A stretch of DNA of 64,000 nucleotides, from NCBI GenBank assembly GCA_026874595.1, contig CM049316.1, positions 23,893,839 to 23,957,838 on the forward strand, in the 5' to 3' direction. The first letter of the stretch is position 1; every line of letters starts with the position of its first letter. This document shows positions 26,591 to 38,750 of the stretch, in pieces. Both the position numbers and the translations under genes were made by a program. The notes under the pieces were generated by a model. That model searched no databases. It was given only the letters and a program-made list of their open reading frames with translations, and was not told the DNA's origin. Source of the DNA: Sipunculus nudus. Taxonomy: Eukaryota; Annelida; Sipuncula; Golfingiida; Sipunculidae.

Positions 26591-28062
26591 GTCATTATAT
26601 AACTGTGAGAAAATTACATTTTTTAAGACAAATGTGGTAATTATCATGGATTAATATTTCTTGGAAAGGGGTTTCTTCTTTGTCAAAATAAGATGACAAA
26701 TTTAACTTAAATTAATTTGGTTCTTAACCTTATTAACACAGTTCTTAACCTAATTAGCCTAGTTCTTATACTAATTACTTTAAACCTATGACCTTAAGCA
26801 TTTCAGGATAAGGTATAATATGTTCGTGCTTCACAACAATCATATGCATATATTACCATTATTAACATATATATTTTCTAAAGAATTGTGAAGAAATATG
26901 AATCTGACATTTGAAGAATGTCCAAGTTCTTTTTTTATATCAGCTAGATGGAAAATGTGTCAGTTTTGTTCTGGTGTTGAAACACAATAACATAAGTATG
27001 GTTGTCACATTAACACACAAAGCAGAATGCCAGTCTCTCTTAAGCACTGATGAGATTCTGTATTGAAGAAATACTGTTAATGTCAGAATATGGAATTTCC
27101 CTGACAATGGTGACAAACTTCAGGTCAGCTCAAGCCTATAAGTAAGTACAGAAGACAAGACAAATATATGTGCCTGGAAACAATCTACATTTGCATTATT
27201 AACAGGTACATATTGGAACAGAAAAAAGCAGACATGGAAATCTCATACTAAAGCATTTCTTGACAGTAAGCCCATCTGCTGGGCTTAGTGACTGATTCTT
27301 CTTTATAACCAACCTACATCATATGTCAGTCCTGCTGAAATGTTTCAAGATCAAAACAGGAGGATGATATCTTAAATTTTTTTCTGAAAGATAGGATGCC
27401 ATTTTATTATGGATTTTTACGTGTATTGTACATTTTGTGTATCAATGTAACCGCAATGTATTTTTAATTCTGAATCTGTTTACAAGTTATCTGTTCAGTC
27501 TCTTACTCAAATCCAGGAGGATATATGGTTACCTGATATATTATTCCAAAATCTTTAGATTATTTAATGAATCAATCATTGGAGAAATTAGCTCAGCATC
27601 TCAATATTCGCTAACCAATTTTGTAGTGTAACAGTTTTTTTGGTAATTTTTTGTAAAAGAAAATTTAAAATACTTTATAATACATTTTTTTCAGTTATTA
27701 ATCCAAGAGTTCGTCACTAAAGAGGGCCATGGCACTTTCTTACATCAACTGCTATGCTAAGAAGATAATTGATTGGTACACAGTCAAAACAGATCTGTCT
27801 TCTGCTTGTCAAAATCATTAAGACTTTATCTGCAAATCTGACAGCCTGATATAATAAAAAGTTAATGTTATCTTTCAATGCACATGACTAATACATCAGG
27901 AAGAAGTCCAGGATTCTTTCTTTAAGTCTTGTATATTTTGTTGTTAACAGGAAATACTCTATGATTTTTTCATTAAATCAATTAAAATTTTTACAAGAGG
28001 GTTTGCACAAAGGGTTTCTGCCTGGGGGCAAGGTCATTATATGAGATGTCAAGGTCACTTAC

Positions 28063-28174
28063 CATCAATGGTGGTGACCTTGGAAGCTGCTCCCCCAGGT
28101 GGTTGTGGCCCACACAACAGAAGCAGCAGAGCCAAAGTCACAATTGCCCACTGCCCATGGTCATGCCTGTTCAT
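28063..28174 (-). CDS. HEXA/B: Beta-hexosaminidase exon 1: start codon and signal peptide
   Basis: This short coding exon encodes residues 1-37 plus one base. It starts MNRHDHGQW, followed by a hydrophobic core at residues 10-21 (AIVTLALLLLLC) and a Pro/Gly/Ala stretch (GPQPPGGAASK), as in a cleavable secretory signal; cleavage is likely near residues 28-31. The donor GATG|GTAAGT is close to ideal and leaves phase 1, exactly what exon 2 needs to restore a Gly codon. The ATG has A at -3; the strong acceptor 20 bp upstream means at least one 5' UTR exon lies further right. The assignment rests on splice-phase agreement, strand, order and the expected signal peptide of a lysosomal enzyme. The exon itself has no family-specific motif. 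An alternative signal exon elsewhere in intron 1 cannot be excluded. Confidence 0.75.
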
Positions 28175-28190
28175 GCTGCACTTTGTACAT
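28161..28190 (-). promoter_or_regulatory. Overlapping upstream ORF (9 codons) at the hexosaminidase start
   Basis: If the exon begins at 28194, the first ATG in it is at 28190, out of frame with the main ATG. It reads 9 codons and stops at 28161-28163, 11 bases past the main start. Its context is poor (T at -3, T at +4), while the main ATG has A at -3, so leaky scanning would be expected. Confidence 0.45.
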
Positions 28191-28197
28191 CAAGCTG
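28175..28197 (-). other. 3' splice acceptor and 20-nt 5' UTR ahead of the hexosaminidase start
   Basis: On the minus strand a long T/C-rich tract ending TTTTTCAG lies just upstream (AG at 28195-28196), so the exon would begin at 28194 and carry 20 nt of 5' UTR before the ATG at 28174. This implies a split 5' UTR with its first exon farther right. Evidence is splice consensus only. Confidence 0.6.
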
Positions 28198-28277
28198 AAA
28201 AAGACGGGAAAAAACTGTAAAACCAAACAACAGAAAACATAACCTTACACTCGTATGATTTGTATATATTTATGTCA

Positions 28278-28875
28278 GGAGAATAATGAGAATCTGGGAG
28301 GATCAATAATCTTCCTGGGAAGAATGAGAATTCCTATTCTTCTTGGGAAATACTTGATTCAAGAGAGGGTATGAAATGTTTCCTGTTCTTCTAATTTTTT
28401 CCTGGAATGTTTCCTGTTTTTCCCAGGAAAAATGAGAGGTCTCATTTTTCACAAGATAAATGAGAATACTGCTCTTTCCCAGGCAGACTGATAATTCTAA
28501 TTTTTCTCAGGAGAGACCAGAATTTTGAAATTCAAAAATAGGATAAAGGAGATTTCTCATTTTAGGAATCATTTCATGCCAAATTTTAACTCTTTATTTT
28601 ATCATAACAAATTTTGTTTATCCATTATCACAATTTTTATGTTTATATTGATTATCTCTTTCATATTAATCCTGAACTGTTCATTTGGTTAAGAAATGAA
28701 GCTACAAAAATAATTCATATTCTGTGAATAAAATAAGAAGTGTACTACTGCAAGTATTTAATTATCAAATTACTTTTTTTCCTATAATTTTTGTACCAAC
28801 AATTTAGTCATAGCAAGTACAGGATTCTCATTTTTCCCAGGAAGATTCTAGATCTTCCCAGATGCTTGTTCTTCC
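28278..28875. mobile_element. Foldback element of about 598 bp just upstream of exon 1
   Basis: The left arm (28278-28334) and right arm (28822-28875) are inverted copies sharing ATCTTCCTGGGAA, ATGAGAAT and ATCTGGGA blocks over about 55 bp. The inside repeats CCCAGG and AATGAGA motifs several times. It lies about 80 bp upstream of the splice acceptor for exon 1. A relative lies inverted at 12540-12740. Confidence 0.7.
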
Positions 28876-30118
28876 GATGAAATCTATATTGTTATTGGTA
28901 TTGGTCTCGCCCCAAGTTTATCACAGAATTTCATCCTCTGCAGCTATGCCTTAGATTTGCATATTTTTGGTCTTGATTGGCCATTAGTGATGCCAAGTGT
29001 ACATGTCCTTGGCAGGCACAGGTCTTTTTACCTATTTTACATACATTCTGAGAAATTTAAAGTTATTTTTCAAAGGGGCTCTTGCAGCTACATCTACGAG
29101 AAAGAAAACTGTATCAAGTGGGATAAACTTGCAGTACCACATGTCTTATTTGGAATGAAACTATTAAGAGGACTTTAAGTGCAAAATAATTAACAGTAAT
29201 TAATTAAACAGTAATGATGGAATCCTTTAGATGATATTCTTGCCCACACAACAATAAAGACTAATAAATGACATAAAAATACCATAGTCATGGAATGTAT
29301 GAATTATCAGGTTAATGCAAAAGAGCCTTTGTTTTATATCTGAAATATTATAATTTGTGGTCATTCATCTTGCATTACATTTAAGAAAACTTAAAAGGCA
29401 AATTACCTTATGTATTAAAAACCCCCCTCTCCCTATTTGTGAGAAAATAAAGTGAAAAGATGCACTTACAAAATTAATGTTTTTTTTTCACAATTTTTTT
29501 TTGCACATAAGTCATAAACAAAGTCTTCCTAAAATTCTTTTTGATAAAAGAAATAAATGTTTTTGTGAAACTGATGTTGACATAATGCCAACATAAAACA
29601 ATTTAATGTGTATCAGATAATGGCTCCCATATGTGTAACAGAATATCCTGACTTCAACAAATTTGAACTCTAGTGTAACATAATATTTAAGCTGCCAAAC
29701 TATGTTGGTTTCACTGCAACCTAATACGTAAGCCCTCTATAAAGTTAGCAAAAGGTGTCATGGTATGTGAACTTTCATACAAAGTTGTTTAAATGATCAT
29801 ACTGCTTACAAAAATACTAGTAAGTTAACCTACAAATGGACAAAATATCTTCATAATCTTGTAATAATAAGTAATGAGGAAGCTGATTTTTTATGAGGAA
29901 AATAAAATTTCATCGGTGTTCTTGGTCATGACGATTGCTATTCAGGACAAATGTTACTTCTTCAAGATATGGCACATGTATTGTAATAAAATAATAATAA
30001 GTTTATGATGAAACACATTATATCAAGTTATTTCAAGGCGACTTGCCATTAATTTTCATTATAGACATGCCTGACATACCATATTATTATAATTATATAA
30101 CAGCTATTGTTAATACCT

Positions 30119-30245
30119 TACACAGTAAAACCTTGCCTATCAACCACCTCATTTTAGCGACAATCTCAAAATAACAACCTCTTGATCACAATTTACACTT
30201 TTTCTCTCATATAAAAGACTGCACTTAGACAGCCACCTAAAATAT
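30119..30245 (+). mobile_element. Decayed pogo-like end
   Basis: ACAGTAAAACCTTGCCTATC followed by AACCACCTC and ACAACCTC text resembles the outer part of pogo/Tigger-type elements. No second end was found. Confidence 0.35.
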
Positions 30246-33200
30246 GTGACCACTTAATGTGTAATATCTGAAAAGTATTTATATCATTTGACAATGTATT
30301 CATTGTTATCTCCATAAGAACACTGCACTTTCAGTGCACAATTTATTGTGGAGACAGCACAGTTGGGAGGCACTTTAACTATTGGTATGCTTGATTTGGG
30401 TATAAAATGATTCTTGTATATTTTTGTTTAAATGAAATCATATTTTTAATAATACAACATTACCTTTACTAATTAAAGAACTAACAAGCAAACACTGAAC
30501 GCGTTATTATCTATAACATGCTATAAAACATGCAATACAATCATTTAATTGGAACACTCTTTGTGTTTGTGGCTGTCATTGGGCAAGTTAAAATCCATGC
30601 AGGGCAAGTAGAAGCTAGATGTTACTTCCCTGACCAGGCAAGTAGTTGATGAAAAGCTTTGACTAATAGGAGAATGTAAAAGATTTTTCAGTCTACTTTG
30701 GCCAACTGGCTTTATTAATGTGAATACACTGAGTGAAACCCTGAGCTCAGTGAGAGTAGTTAGTAGTTGTTCATTTATTATTCATAACAAGCAGGTGCAC
30801 TGAATACCAAACATCATTAATTTGTTCTGGCCCATTAGTTTGAATGTTCAAGGGTATTTATGCCATTGTTACACTTAAACAACGCTATTGTTGTACTTGT
30901 ATAAGAAGTGATTAAGTGATATGGCAGTTCAACTGTTGTCTTGTAATTATAACAAGGTCACATTTGGCCTGACTTAGGCCATACAAAATAATTTTTGGCA
31001 AATGAAGACCAGGTCCTTGGTAATGTAAATTATTTTTTATATGGCACAAATCCTAAAAAAGAATTCATGAAGATATGGAGTATAAATTAACTTTTGTGTT
31101 GATCATCTACACCATTTCAAGAATTGAAGCTTTTTTTTTTGTATTTTCTAGGCCAGCTGGATATTTCCAAAGAATGTGTCTAATCTGGCAAAATATTAAA
31201 AAAAAAAGAGAAAAAAAATTGCCTGCTCACACAATATTTTTCTCCCCAGAAAAAGTATTATTATAAATTTTTTTTTGTTTGGCCTTCATATAAATATCCT
31301 GCTATGGTTAGGACAATGGTAAACATTAAGCTACTCAAATTCAAAAAGAAAAAAAACACCTACAGTATTGTTCAATCATTTAAGATTTAGGAGAATAATC
31401 TGTCCAAGGAATAATCAATACATTTGATTGCATTTTGTCAATTCAATTGTAATTGGTCCTTAATATTCTTTTGCAATTAAGATTCTTAAAGTTCTTTTGC
31501 ATGTACCACCCTCAGCGAGTTTTCAAATTTGACAGAGCACACTGCAGTGCCTAGTCTCTTTATCATTAATGTTCTCTAGATCTAATTTAACACTTGCATG
31601 GAAACAAAACACTGTCAATGATCAAACTTCCTGTTTTACTTTGATTAAAGAATTATAAAAATTTATAGCTCCTAAAACATCAAATTTATCATCTATTTCA
31701 GGAATGATTAAAATATTATTTTCACTCCATCAAGCAAATCTCTGTAATCACCAAACAATTGTTCTGTAATGAACTATAAGCCTTGATAACCCTGGGAGAC
31801 CCAACTAATCTTAATCAATTCAATGGAGGAAGTGTCAAGAAATTTCTTTCTCTGTGGTAACAAATCATTTCCTGTGTAACATAAAAGTTTTCTATCATCA
31901 AAAAACCAATGCAAGACATACTGGTACTTGTATTTATGCCATAAGAAATTAAAAAAAAACATGAAGATGATTTACCAATATGCTGAGTTACAACAGAATT
32001 TTCCTCGCACATTTTAAGTATTGTCAGAAAGTACACAACTGGATTATTCAATGTGACAGTGTATCTGTAGGCCATGAGGCACTGTCAAAAATGTGAAAAA
32101 TATTTGCTTCGCCATCAAGTCTTGCAGTGCAGGTTCTATTACTGTTGAAAATGGCATTAAGACATTTCCAAATACTGTCCACTTGTGTCTGAGGGCCTAA
32201 GTGGTGCTACATTGTACCATTGTTCATTGGAGCCTGGTATATCATTATAGAACTGCTTTTCGTGTTGAACTTAAATTCTGTCTTTCTTCCTCTTTGACTG
32301 CACTCAGGGGTATATCATGTGTATGATGATCTCCTTCAGAGTTCACTTTGATGACTTCATCACATGCAATAATTCAATCAACCTCATCATACAATCATAA
32401 ATATATAAACACTGACACTGGGATCATGAATTAACAAACAATAGTGTGGTCCCTTCACTTACTTTATGGTGATAATATGTATCTTTTTATAAACGTACTT
32501 GGTGCTCCATGTTTAATGATGATATGAAAGTGTTATGCCAATACATAGAATACTTCTGATGGAAATGTAACCCATACACTGGGTACTTAAACAATGGGAC
32601 ACTAGACTTTTTGACTACTCCTGCCTAAGGGCTTCAATAAACAACAAAAGCTTGCAAGATCAATGCTATCATACAATTTTATTGGACATACAAAATAGCA
32701 AAATCTAAGTGAACTGCCACTTATTATTCTTATCACAGACGAACAAGAAATATTTAAAAACTATGCCAACTGGAAGAAGCACAATTTATCATACTGCAGA
32801 AGATCTATGGTTCAATGAATTTATGGTGTATTTCCCCAATAATATATTATGGCCTTACTGCAACCTTTTGCTATTGTCTTTCTACATAAATTCCCTTTTT
32901 TTGTAAGGCTCTTTCAAGTTTTTCCAACTTTTAGTGCTCTACAGAACACAAATGTCCTTCATCTTTTTCAAAAAATCATTTTGCCCCTTTTGAAAACATC
33001 ACACGGTAATTTCATTTTTTTTTTCTTTTTAAATAATCTGTTTTCCTTTTTGTTTTATAAAAGCCCAGTTCCTCGTTCCAGCTTTTCCAACTTGTTATCT
33101 ACCTAAGATATTATTTCCTTGACAATTCTCTTTTGGCCAAATCAATAATTCTGCTCTGCAGATAATGAATTATCTGTGTTTCTAAAAAAAGATCTATGCA

Positions 33201-33775
33201 TTTTTTACTTAAATAACTTTTCTATTTTAACATTTTGTTTCTTTACTCCTACACTTATGCTTTGATGTTTTGAAACATTTATCGTTAAAATTTTTGCCTT
33301 TATCCCCAAAAGGCTTACACTTCAAAATAATCAACATGATTCTTGTCATGTAGTGTTTAATTTAATGAATGTAGTACCTAATTATGGATAGCCTAATAAC
33401 ACAACTAAACCCACCTGTTCAATAATACGTGCGCAGAACCCTTTAACTCTGAAGTTATATTTAAGAACTTAATTTTATTTACAAAACGGTGAGCGACATA
33501 CGTCGGACGTGTATTCCAAGGTCAATGTAACATTTCTTCCTCGAATTTCTGCTTCGTTCTCACTTTGAGGAGCATAGATTTCCGGTTGTTTACAACACCG
33601 TAATATTTTTCACATGCCGCTGCACAGCAGTCTTCCGTGAGTGTACATAGTGTACACAAATATCATCAGTGATATGACTCCGCTGGAGCAAGGAGATCGG
33701 AGCCAAAAAGAGAGACTCAGAGCGCATGCCCGCTTCCAACCGTGAGGCGGTTCATGTTGGTGGCTGCTTGATGAA

Positions 33776-34305
33776 TAGCCCATAAGAATGAACTCCTCAA
33801 TTGCTTTTTTTCAGTGACTGACGCATTGTGGAGTCCATAGACTGCACCTGCTGTTCACTGTGATTATAACACTCCATACACGGCTGTGAGATTTAACATA
33901 TATCCATTGATAAATGTTCAGTACATCTATGTGTACTGTATATTTGACCAGTAGAAAACATTACCGTTCTCTTCTCAGCCCTATTTTGCACCAAGGAATT
34001 TAAAATATGAACATAATAGTACACAGGCCTAAAGCCTTATACAGGACTGCCACCAAATGCAAGATGTCTACCGGGGCTGTTAATGCTTCAATTCTGTCTG
34101 GACAAATACTATCAGTTGTTGATGTTACAGGTGCTTCATGCTTTCCAGATTGGTTATTTTTTATTACAGGCCTTTCGACATACAACATTATGTGAACATT
34201 GGTTTGCTAAAACCATAGGAAATATTTTTATTTAATTTCCTTTCTAAGAGTAACAGATCGTATCGTGCTTTAACCCCAGTTAGCATTTTGGTGGGCCGGC
34301 GACGC
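33776..34305 (+). repeat. Dispersed repeat, copy 2 (about 530 bp)
   Basis: It is collinear with 1549-2086 in the same orientation. It is bracketed by near-identical 14-mers, GGCTGCTTGATGAA at 33762-33775 and GGCTACTTGATGAA at 34341-34354, which could be a target duplication. The stretch sits in the candidate promoter zone. Confidence 0.75.
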
Positions 34306-34870
34306 AAAAGAAACCTGAAACCTGTTGCGTCGACGTCGGCGGCTACTTGATGAAGAGAGTTTCCGTTTGGGCCACGCTTCTGCTTGTACTATAACTGCGT
34401 CTTTCACAATACTCAGGGTGAATGTAATTATACAGTTTTTGATCAAAACGTTTCCCCATTCTTCCAACGCCCGGAGAAACAAACGTTCGAATATCATGCC
34501 AATGGCAGAAACTGCAAGTATAAAATGGCATTCGTTCGAAGCTCTGTCGTTTCATCGTTCGAGTTCAGCAATCGACTGGCATGACTGGGTCTCCGCTGCT
34601 GGGATCGGCGGAAAAATTGCATGCTGCTTCTGCCTTCGTGGATGTGGGTGCTTAAGCTTTCCTCAGGTCACCGTTGTGGGTAAAATGGTGGCGGTCTCTC
34701 GCGGCTCCCTGCTTGGATTGATGGCATCACGTCTGTCGGCTCGTAAAAATCTCAAAATTACGCATAAGGAGGTCTTGGCCACAGCAACCTGTAGCTGTTC
34801 GACAAAACAAAAACATCTTCAGTCAGTCAGACATTCACAGACGCCAATTCTCATGGCCTGTACTTAGTCT
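34290..34870. other. CpG-rich block with a 180-codon open frame on the plus strand
   Basis: The block is markedly richer in G+C and CpG than its surroundings. A plus-strand frame is open from 34325 to 34867, but its first codons lack an ATG; from the first ATG (about 34496) it is about 123 codons. The translation is Ser/Ala/Cys-rich and matches no family I know. It could be part of a first exon, an unmethylated promoter island or chance openness in GC-rich DNA. Confidence 0.3.
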
Positions 34871-35307
34871 CGATCAAGACTGAAGTGCTAGGTTAATGTA
34901 ATTCAACGTCTGGTCCCATGACAAGGCCAGTGCCCCCAAAAAGATTAAATAAATCTTGTTATTAAAAGTAATTTAACCATATTCATCCGGACAGCCTGGT
35001 CCAGTTTGAATCACAACAATTGTAGGCTCATTTAAATTCGATACAAACTAAAAAGCTTATATCTGCCGCCAAGCTGAAAGATCAAGGTTAAACGGCCTGG
35101 ATGCCGAGACTTTTCGTCAACAGCTCCATGGTCAAATTGTACATATGTATATGTATTCGTTTGTGATCAATTTCAAGGGAATGACGTCAATTTGAAGATT
35201 ATGGATAAAATCGACTAATCATCGATATAATCGATTAATCGTCCACAAAACCCGGCAGGGTTTCCCAGAAGAACCTGAACGGGGCTGCTCGACTCCTATA
35301 TAAATTA

Positions 35308-36188
35308 CAGTGAAACCTCATTATGTTGAACTCGGTTAAGTCGAATTCCCGCATGTGTCGAAGTAGGACGTGGGGTCCCTGCAAAATACAGTTAAAACCT
35401 TACTAATATAACTCCGCTTGTGTCGAAGTCGGATGTGTCGAAAAACCGGATGTGTCGAGGTGTTTTCTTGGTCCCCAGCTAATATTTCTATCGCTTAACT
35501 CGAAGTCATGATTGGATAAGAGTTGTGCAGGGCCCGTCAATCATGATTGGGCCATGATGACCAGTCATAATTAATTAATACCGACCAGGTTCTCACTCAT
35601 CAAGCGCGATGGCTCTGTCGACTCAAGGTCATGCCGCTTTAATGTTTGGACAACAGTTGTGCACGGCCCAACAATCATACCAACGGCGGCGAGGATCTTT
35701 CTCATCACGCGCGATGGCCGACATACCTAGTCCGTTGTTTACTTGTTTGGCCAATTAGTCACTCATGAACATGCCTTTCTTGCCTCGCCGACAAAGCGTT
35801 AAAGAGAAGTTAATGATAGACCTAACATTATCCAATCCTTACCTTTGACGTGTCTAGGATATAGTTGAACTGATAATGACCTGAGCCAATCATTTTTGAT
35901 TGGGTGCTTTGTGCTCTTATTTCACTTTCTTGATTAACCTAATACTAATTTTGGTGGTAGATATGTATTTTTTATTATAAATAAAAAATGTATATAACAT
36001 TTGTGTTGTCTTTTCATAAAAACATTTGTGAGAACTATATGATATAGGCCCTATACATATGCAGTATTTATTGATAATAATCGAGGCTGAAGAAGGCTGA
36101 ATATAATGAACATCGGTTGTCTCGAACTCCGGTTGTGTCGAAGTAAATTCACCAGTCCCTTCGACTTCGACACAACGAGGTTTCACTG
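35308..36188. mobile_element. Non-autonomous pogo/Tigger-like element (881 bp)
   Basis: The ends begin CAGTGAAACCTC and end GAGGTTTCACTG, with TA on both sides (35306-35307 and 36189-36190). The subterminal text repeats TTGTGTCGAAGT motifs. Both the end sequence and the TA duplication are typical of the pogo branch of Tc1/mariner elements. No transposase frame remains. A CGCGATGG-containing block occurs twice inside (about 35605 and 35708), which suggests an internal duplication. Confidence 0.85.
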
Positions 36189-36239
36189 TATATTATATTT
36201 ATATTATCAATATTATATTTATATTATTGTATAAATATT

Positions 36240-38706
36240 ATATTAAACTTCGCCATTTATTGAGAAGCGTAAAGGCATGCCATAACCCCGCCATGTGACG
36301 CAAGGACATAGGAGAATATGGTTCAACATGCACTGGCACATGTTTATACTGAGAAACCGGCTGTTTACCTCCTATAAACGAATGCTGTCGTCTTTCCATA
36401 CAACTAGCCCTAACTCTAACGCTCTTTCAGTAACCGCCACGCTGTCGGAGATCCTGGATACCTGCGATATCCTAGATACCTTATATGCCGCCGGTATATA
36501 TATACAATTACGATGAGACATGCCCGGAAGAAGCACTATACATTTTTTATTCACAATATATCATTTATTTTTTTAAAATAAAACGTTATCATCAAATGCA
36601 TGCACACTGCATGTTTATAAAGCGAGTGAAAATACCTTAGTAGACTCATTCTAACAAAATTTCGCGCAATCTGCATGGCCTCATGGCAGTAGATTTTGCA
36701 TGTTGTAGCCCTGGCCGTGATGCGTTAATTTAAGCCTATTGTTTTGTAAAACTAACACAGGCGGAATAAAGATAATTTAAGCATTTAGGCACCGAAATAG
36801 TACACCTCTTTTTGGGGATACGAGCTTTTGGCGGGGTTTGAACCGAACACCGGCATGCGATTTCGAAATTTGGCCCCTAAACCGCAACATCCCCTGATCA
36901 GATCACTTAACGACAGTGCACTCTCAAAACACGTGATCACACCCCACGATTCCTTTTTTTGTGTATATAATGTAAATAATTTGCAATTCGGGACGAATCA
37001 TTGTAGATATATTTGCCAAGACCAACGGATAGTCAACCCCAGAACGTTAAGATGCATGGCCACATCATTTATTCTGGTCCGGGTTGAAAGGAAGTACTTA
37101 ACGTCGGCAAATCACGCACATTGGATAACTGCTTTCCCGTGGTTTCCGTTGGGTCGATTTTGAATTAGCTAAGTCGTCACGCGAGTATAACTGATCAGTC
37201 CATAAGATCTTTATATAAATTGTTTATTAAACCTTCTTAGTCAATTGTTACATGGGCCAGGTAATTCATCACGTGAAAAACCAACATAGTCCCTAAAACA
37301 TATGGAACAACAATATTATCGAGGGAAGTTTAAAATCAATGGATAAATCGATCGCAGTGACTGGCTGACATGCATGGCGTGATTGGCAATAGCGCGTATA
37401 TCTTATGTAAGTATGAATGTTCAGCCTGTAAGACCTATAATGTCATATAAACATGTTCGAATGTCTTTATATATTTTTAATTCAAACAAGAAGATATTAT
37501 ACAAGCGTTTCTGTTGCTCCCCACCTTACGATATACATTCCACACCTGGAAATATATTGCTGAAATCTTGCAAACGCCATATCTGGCGACGTTGCTGGCA
37601 AATGTTAGTTATAGTTATCATATTTTTTATCAAAATATTTACAGAAATCGCCGCAGTAAAATATCGATAGTGTCAAGGCCCGTTCCCTGCCTGCGGGCTG
37701 GTTCTAGATCAAACAAATAAACACGCAGCTGCTCAATGCAATGTGAAGTCTGTGTTGTGCCTGGGGCTAGCTGGGACCCCGAACACGCCTGGGAGCACCT
37801 GTGACCCATACTCATGTTGCGGGATATTGATCATCCACAGGTGGAAACATTTTGGTCAACAAAAATGCGGGGATTATCCGCTCAAGAGATATTAAATATA
37901 AAATTTATCTTATAATCTATTTAATAATCACTTCCGTGTATCATTTCCCGTATTGATGCAGGAAGGAAAGTCGAACGCCAACATGTGTCACTTTTTCAAT
38001 ATTTATCAATTTACATTTACAACCATGAGTATATACATGCATGCATCCTTCATATACTATTGTTCTCCAATAAACACTGCTACACGCTCGCTTATTATAC
38101 AATGTTTAATAATAAGTTTAACTGGTCGTTTTTTAGCGTGAAACAACTTATATAAAACGCATTTCTTTGGAATCCTCAACGAGAATTAAGGATAATTTTT
38201 TTATTTCTAGTAGAGACTATAACCACGAAAAATTTTGCGAGCTTCAAGAAGCGGGTTTCTTTTCTTCAATGCTGATGAAAAACACTAATTATATCCATTT
38301 ACCATGATACTTTTTTAATTCTATAAGGGATCGAAAAACATTTAAAGATATGATATCAGACAAATGCATGAGAGGATGGCATATCGCACTTGTAACAAAC
38401 CGATAAAAGCGGGGTGTCGCGGGTTTTAAACTGAGAGTTGGATGCAGAATGAGATACAATGCTCTCATTGGTCTGAGAACAATTCTTTGCCCTGTGCCAA
38501 CCCTGGTGGTGAAACCCGGGGAATCTTGCTACACCAAACCGCGGTAAAAGCGATGATAATGTTGATGGACTTTAGTGTATAACCGCAGCGTGCATGAGGT
38601 GTAAATATTGAGGCGAAGATCAAGCTCAGTTACGAAAATTATCCAGATCTTGGTCCTAGCTCATACATACACACGCAAATCGATGGAAAACTGAGAGTGC
38701 CGATTT

Positions 38707-38750
<44 letters not shown>

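Larger units (their letters stand above)
19731..28062 (-). other. Hexosaminidase intron 1 (8,332 bp)
   Basis: It is bounded by GTAAGT at 28057-28062 and a T-rich acceptor ending at 19731. It contains a degenerate tandem family at about 20.6-24.3 kb, a poly-G and a GA tract, and a 465-bp TIR element at 24862-25326. The rest is AT-rich sequence with no recognisable gene; 25.4-28.0 kb shows nothing beyond one decayed pogo-like end at about 26525. Confidence 0.7.
28198..33415 (-). other. Probable 5' UTR intron of the hexosaminidase gene
   Basis: This runs from the acceptor at 28195-28197 to the zone where CpG frequency rises. A possible donor, GAACAG|GTGGGT, lies at 33415, but other donors are possible. 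The stretch is very CpG-poor (I count 5 CpG in 30001-31020). It holds a foldback element at 28278-28875 and a decayed pogo-like end near 30120. No coding sequence is recognised. Confidence 0.35.
33416..34900 (-). promoter_or_regulatory. Candidate 5' end and promoter zone of the hexosaminidase gene
   Basis: CpG dinucleotides, rare to the left, become frequent from about 33.48 kb onward. In animals with mosaic methylation the CpG-depleted zone follows the methylated gene body, so the transcription start is inferred to lie here. A candidate 5' UTR exon would end at 33415. The CpG-densest part is 34290-34870. No clear TATA box or initiator was identified. A 530-bp dispersed repeat (33776-34305) sits inside the zone. 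Confidence 0.3.

Noticed and set aside
36828-36900. Possible tRNA or tRNA-derived SINE on the minus strand
   Set aside because: A B-box-like GGTTCAAACC is present, but the T-arm does not pair and no A box or acceptor stem fits.
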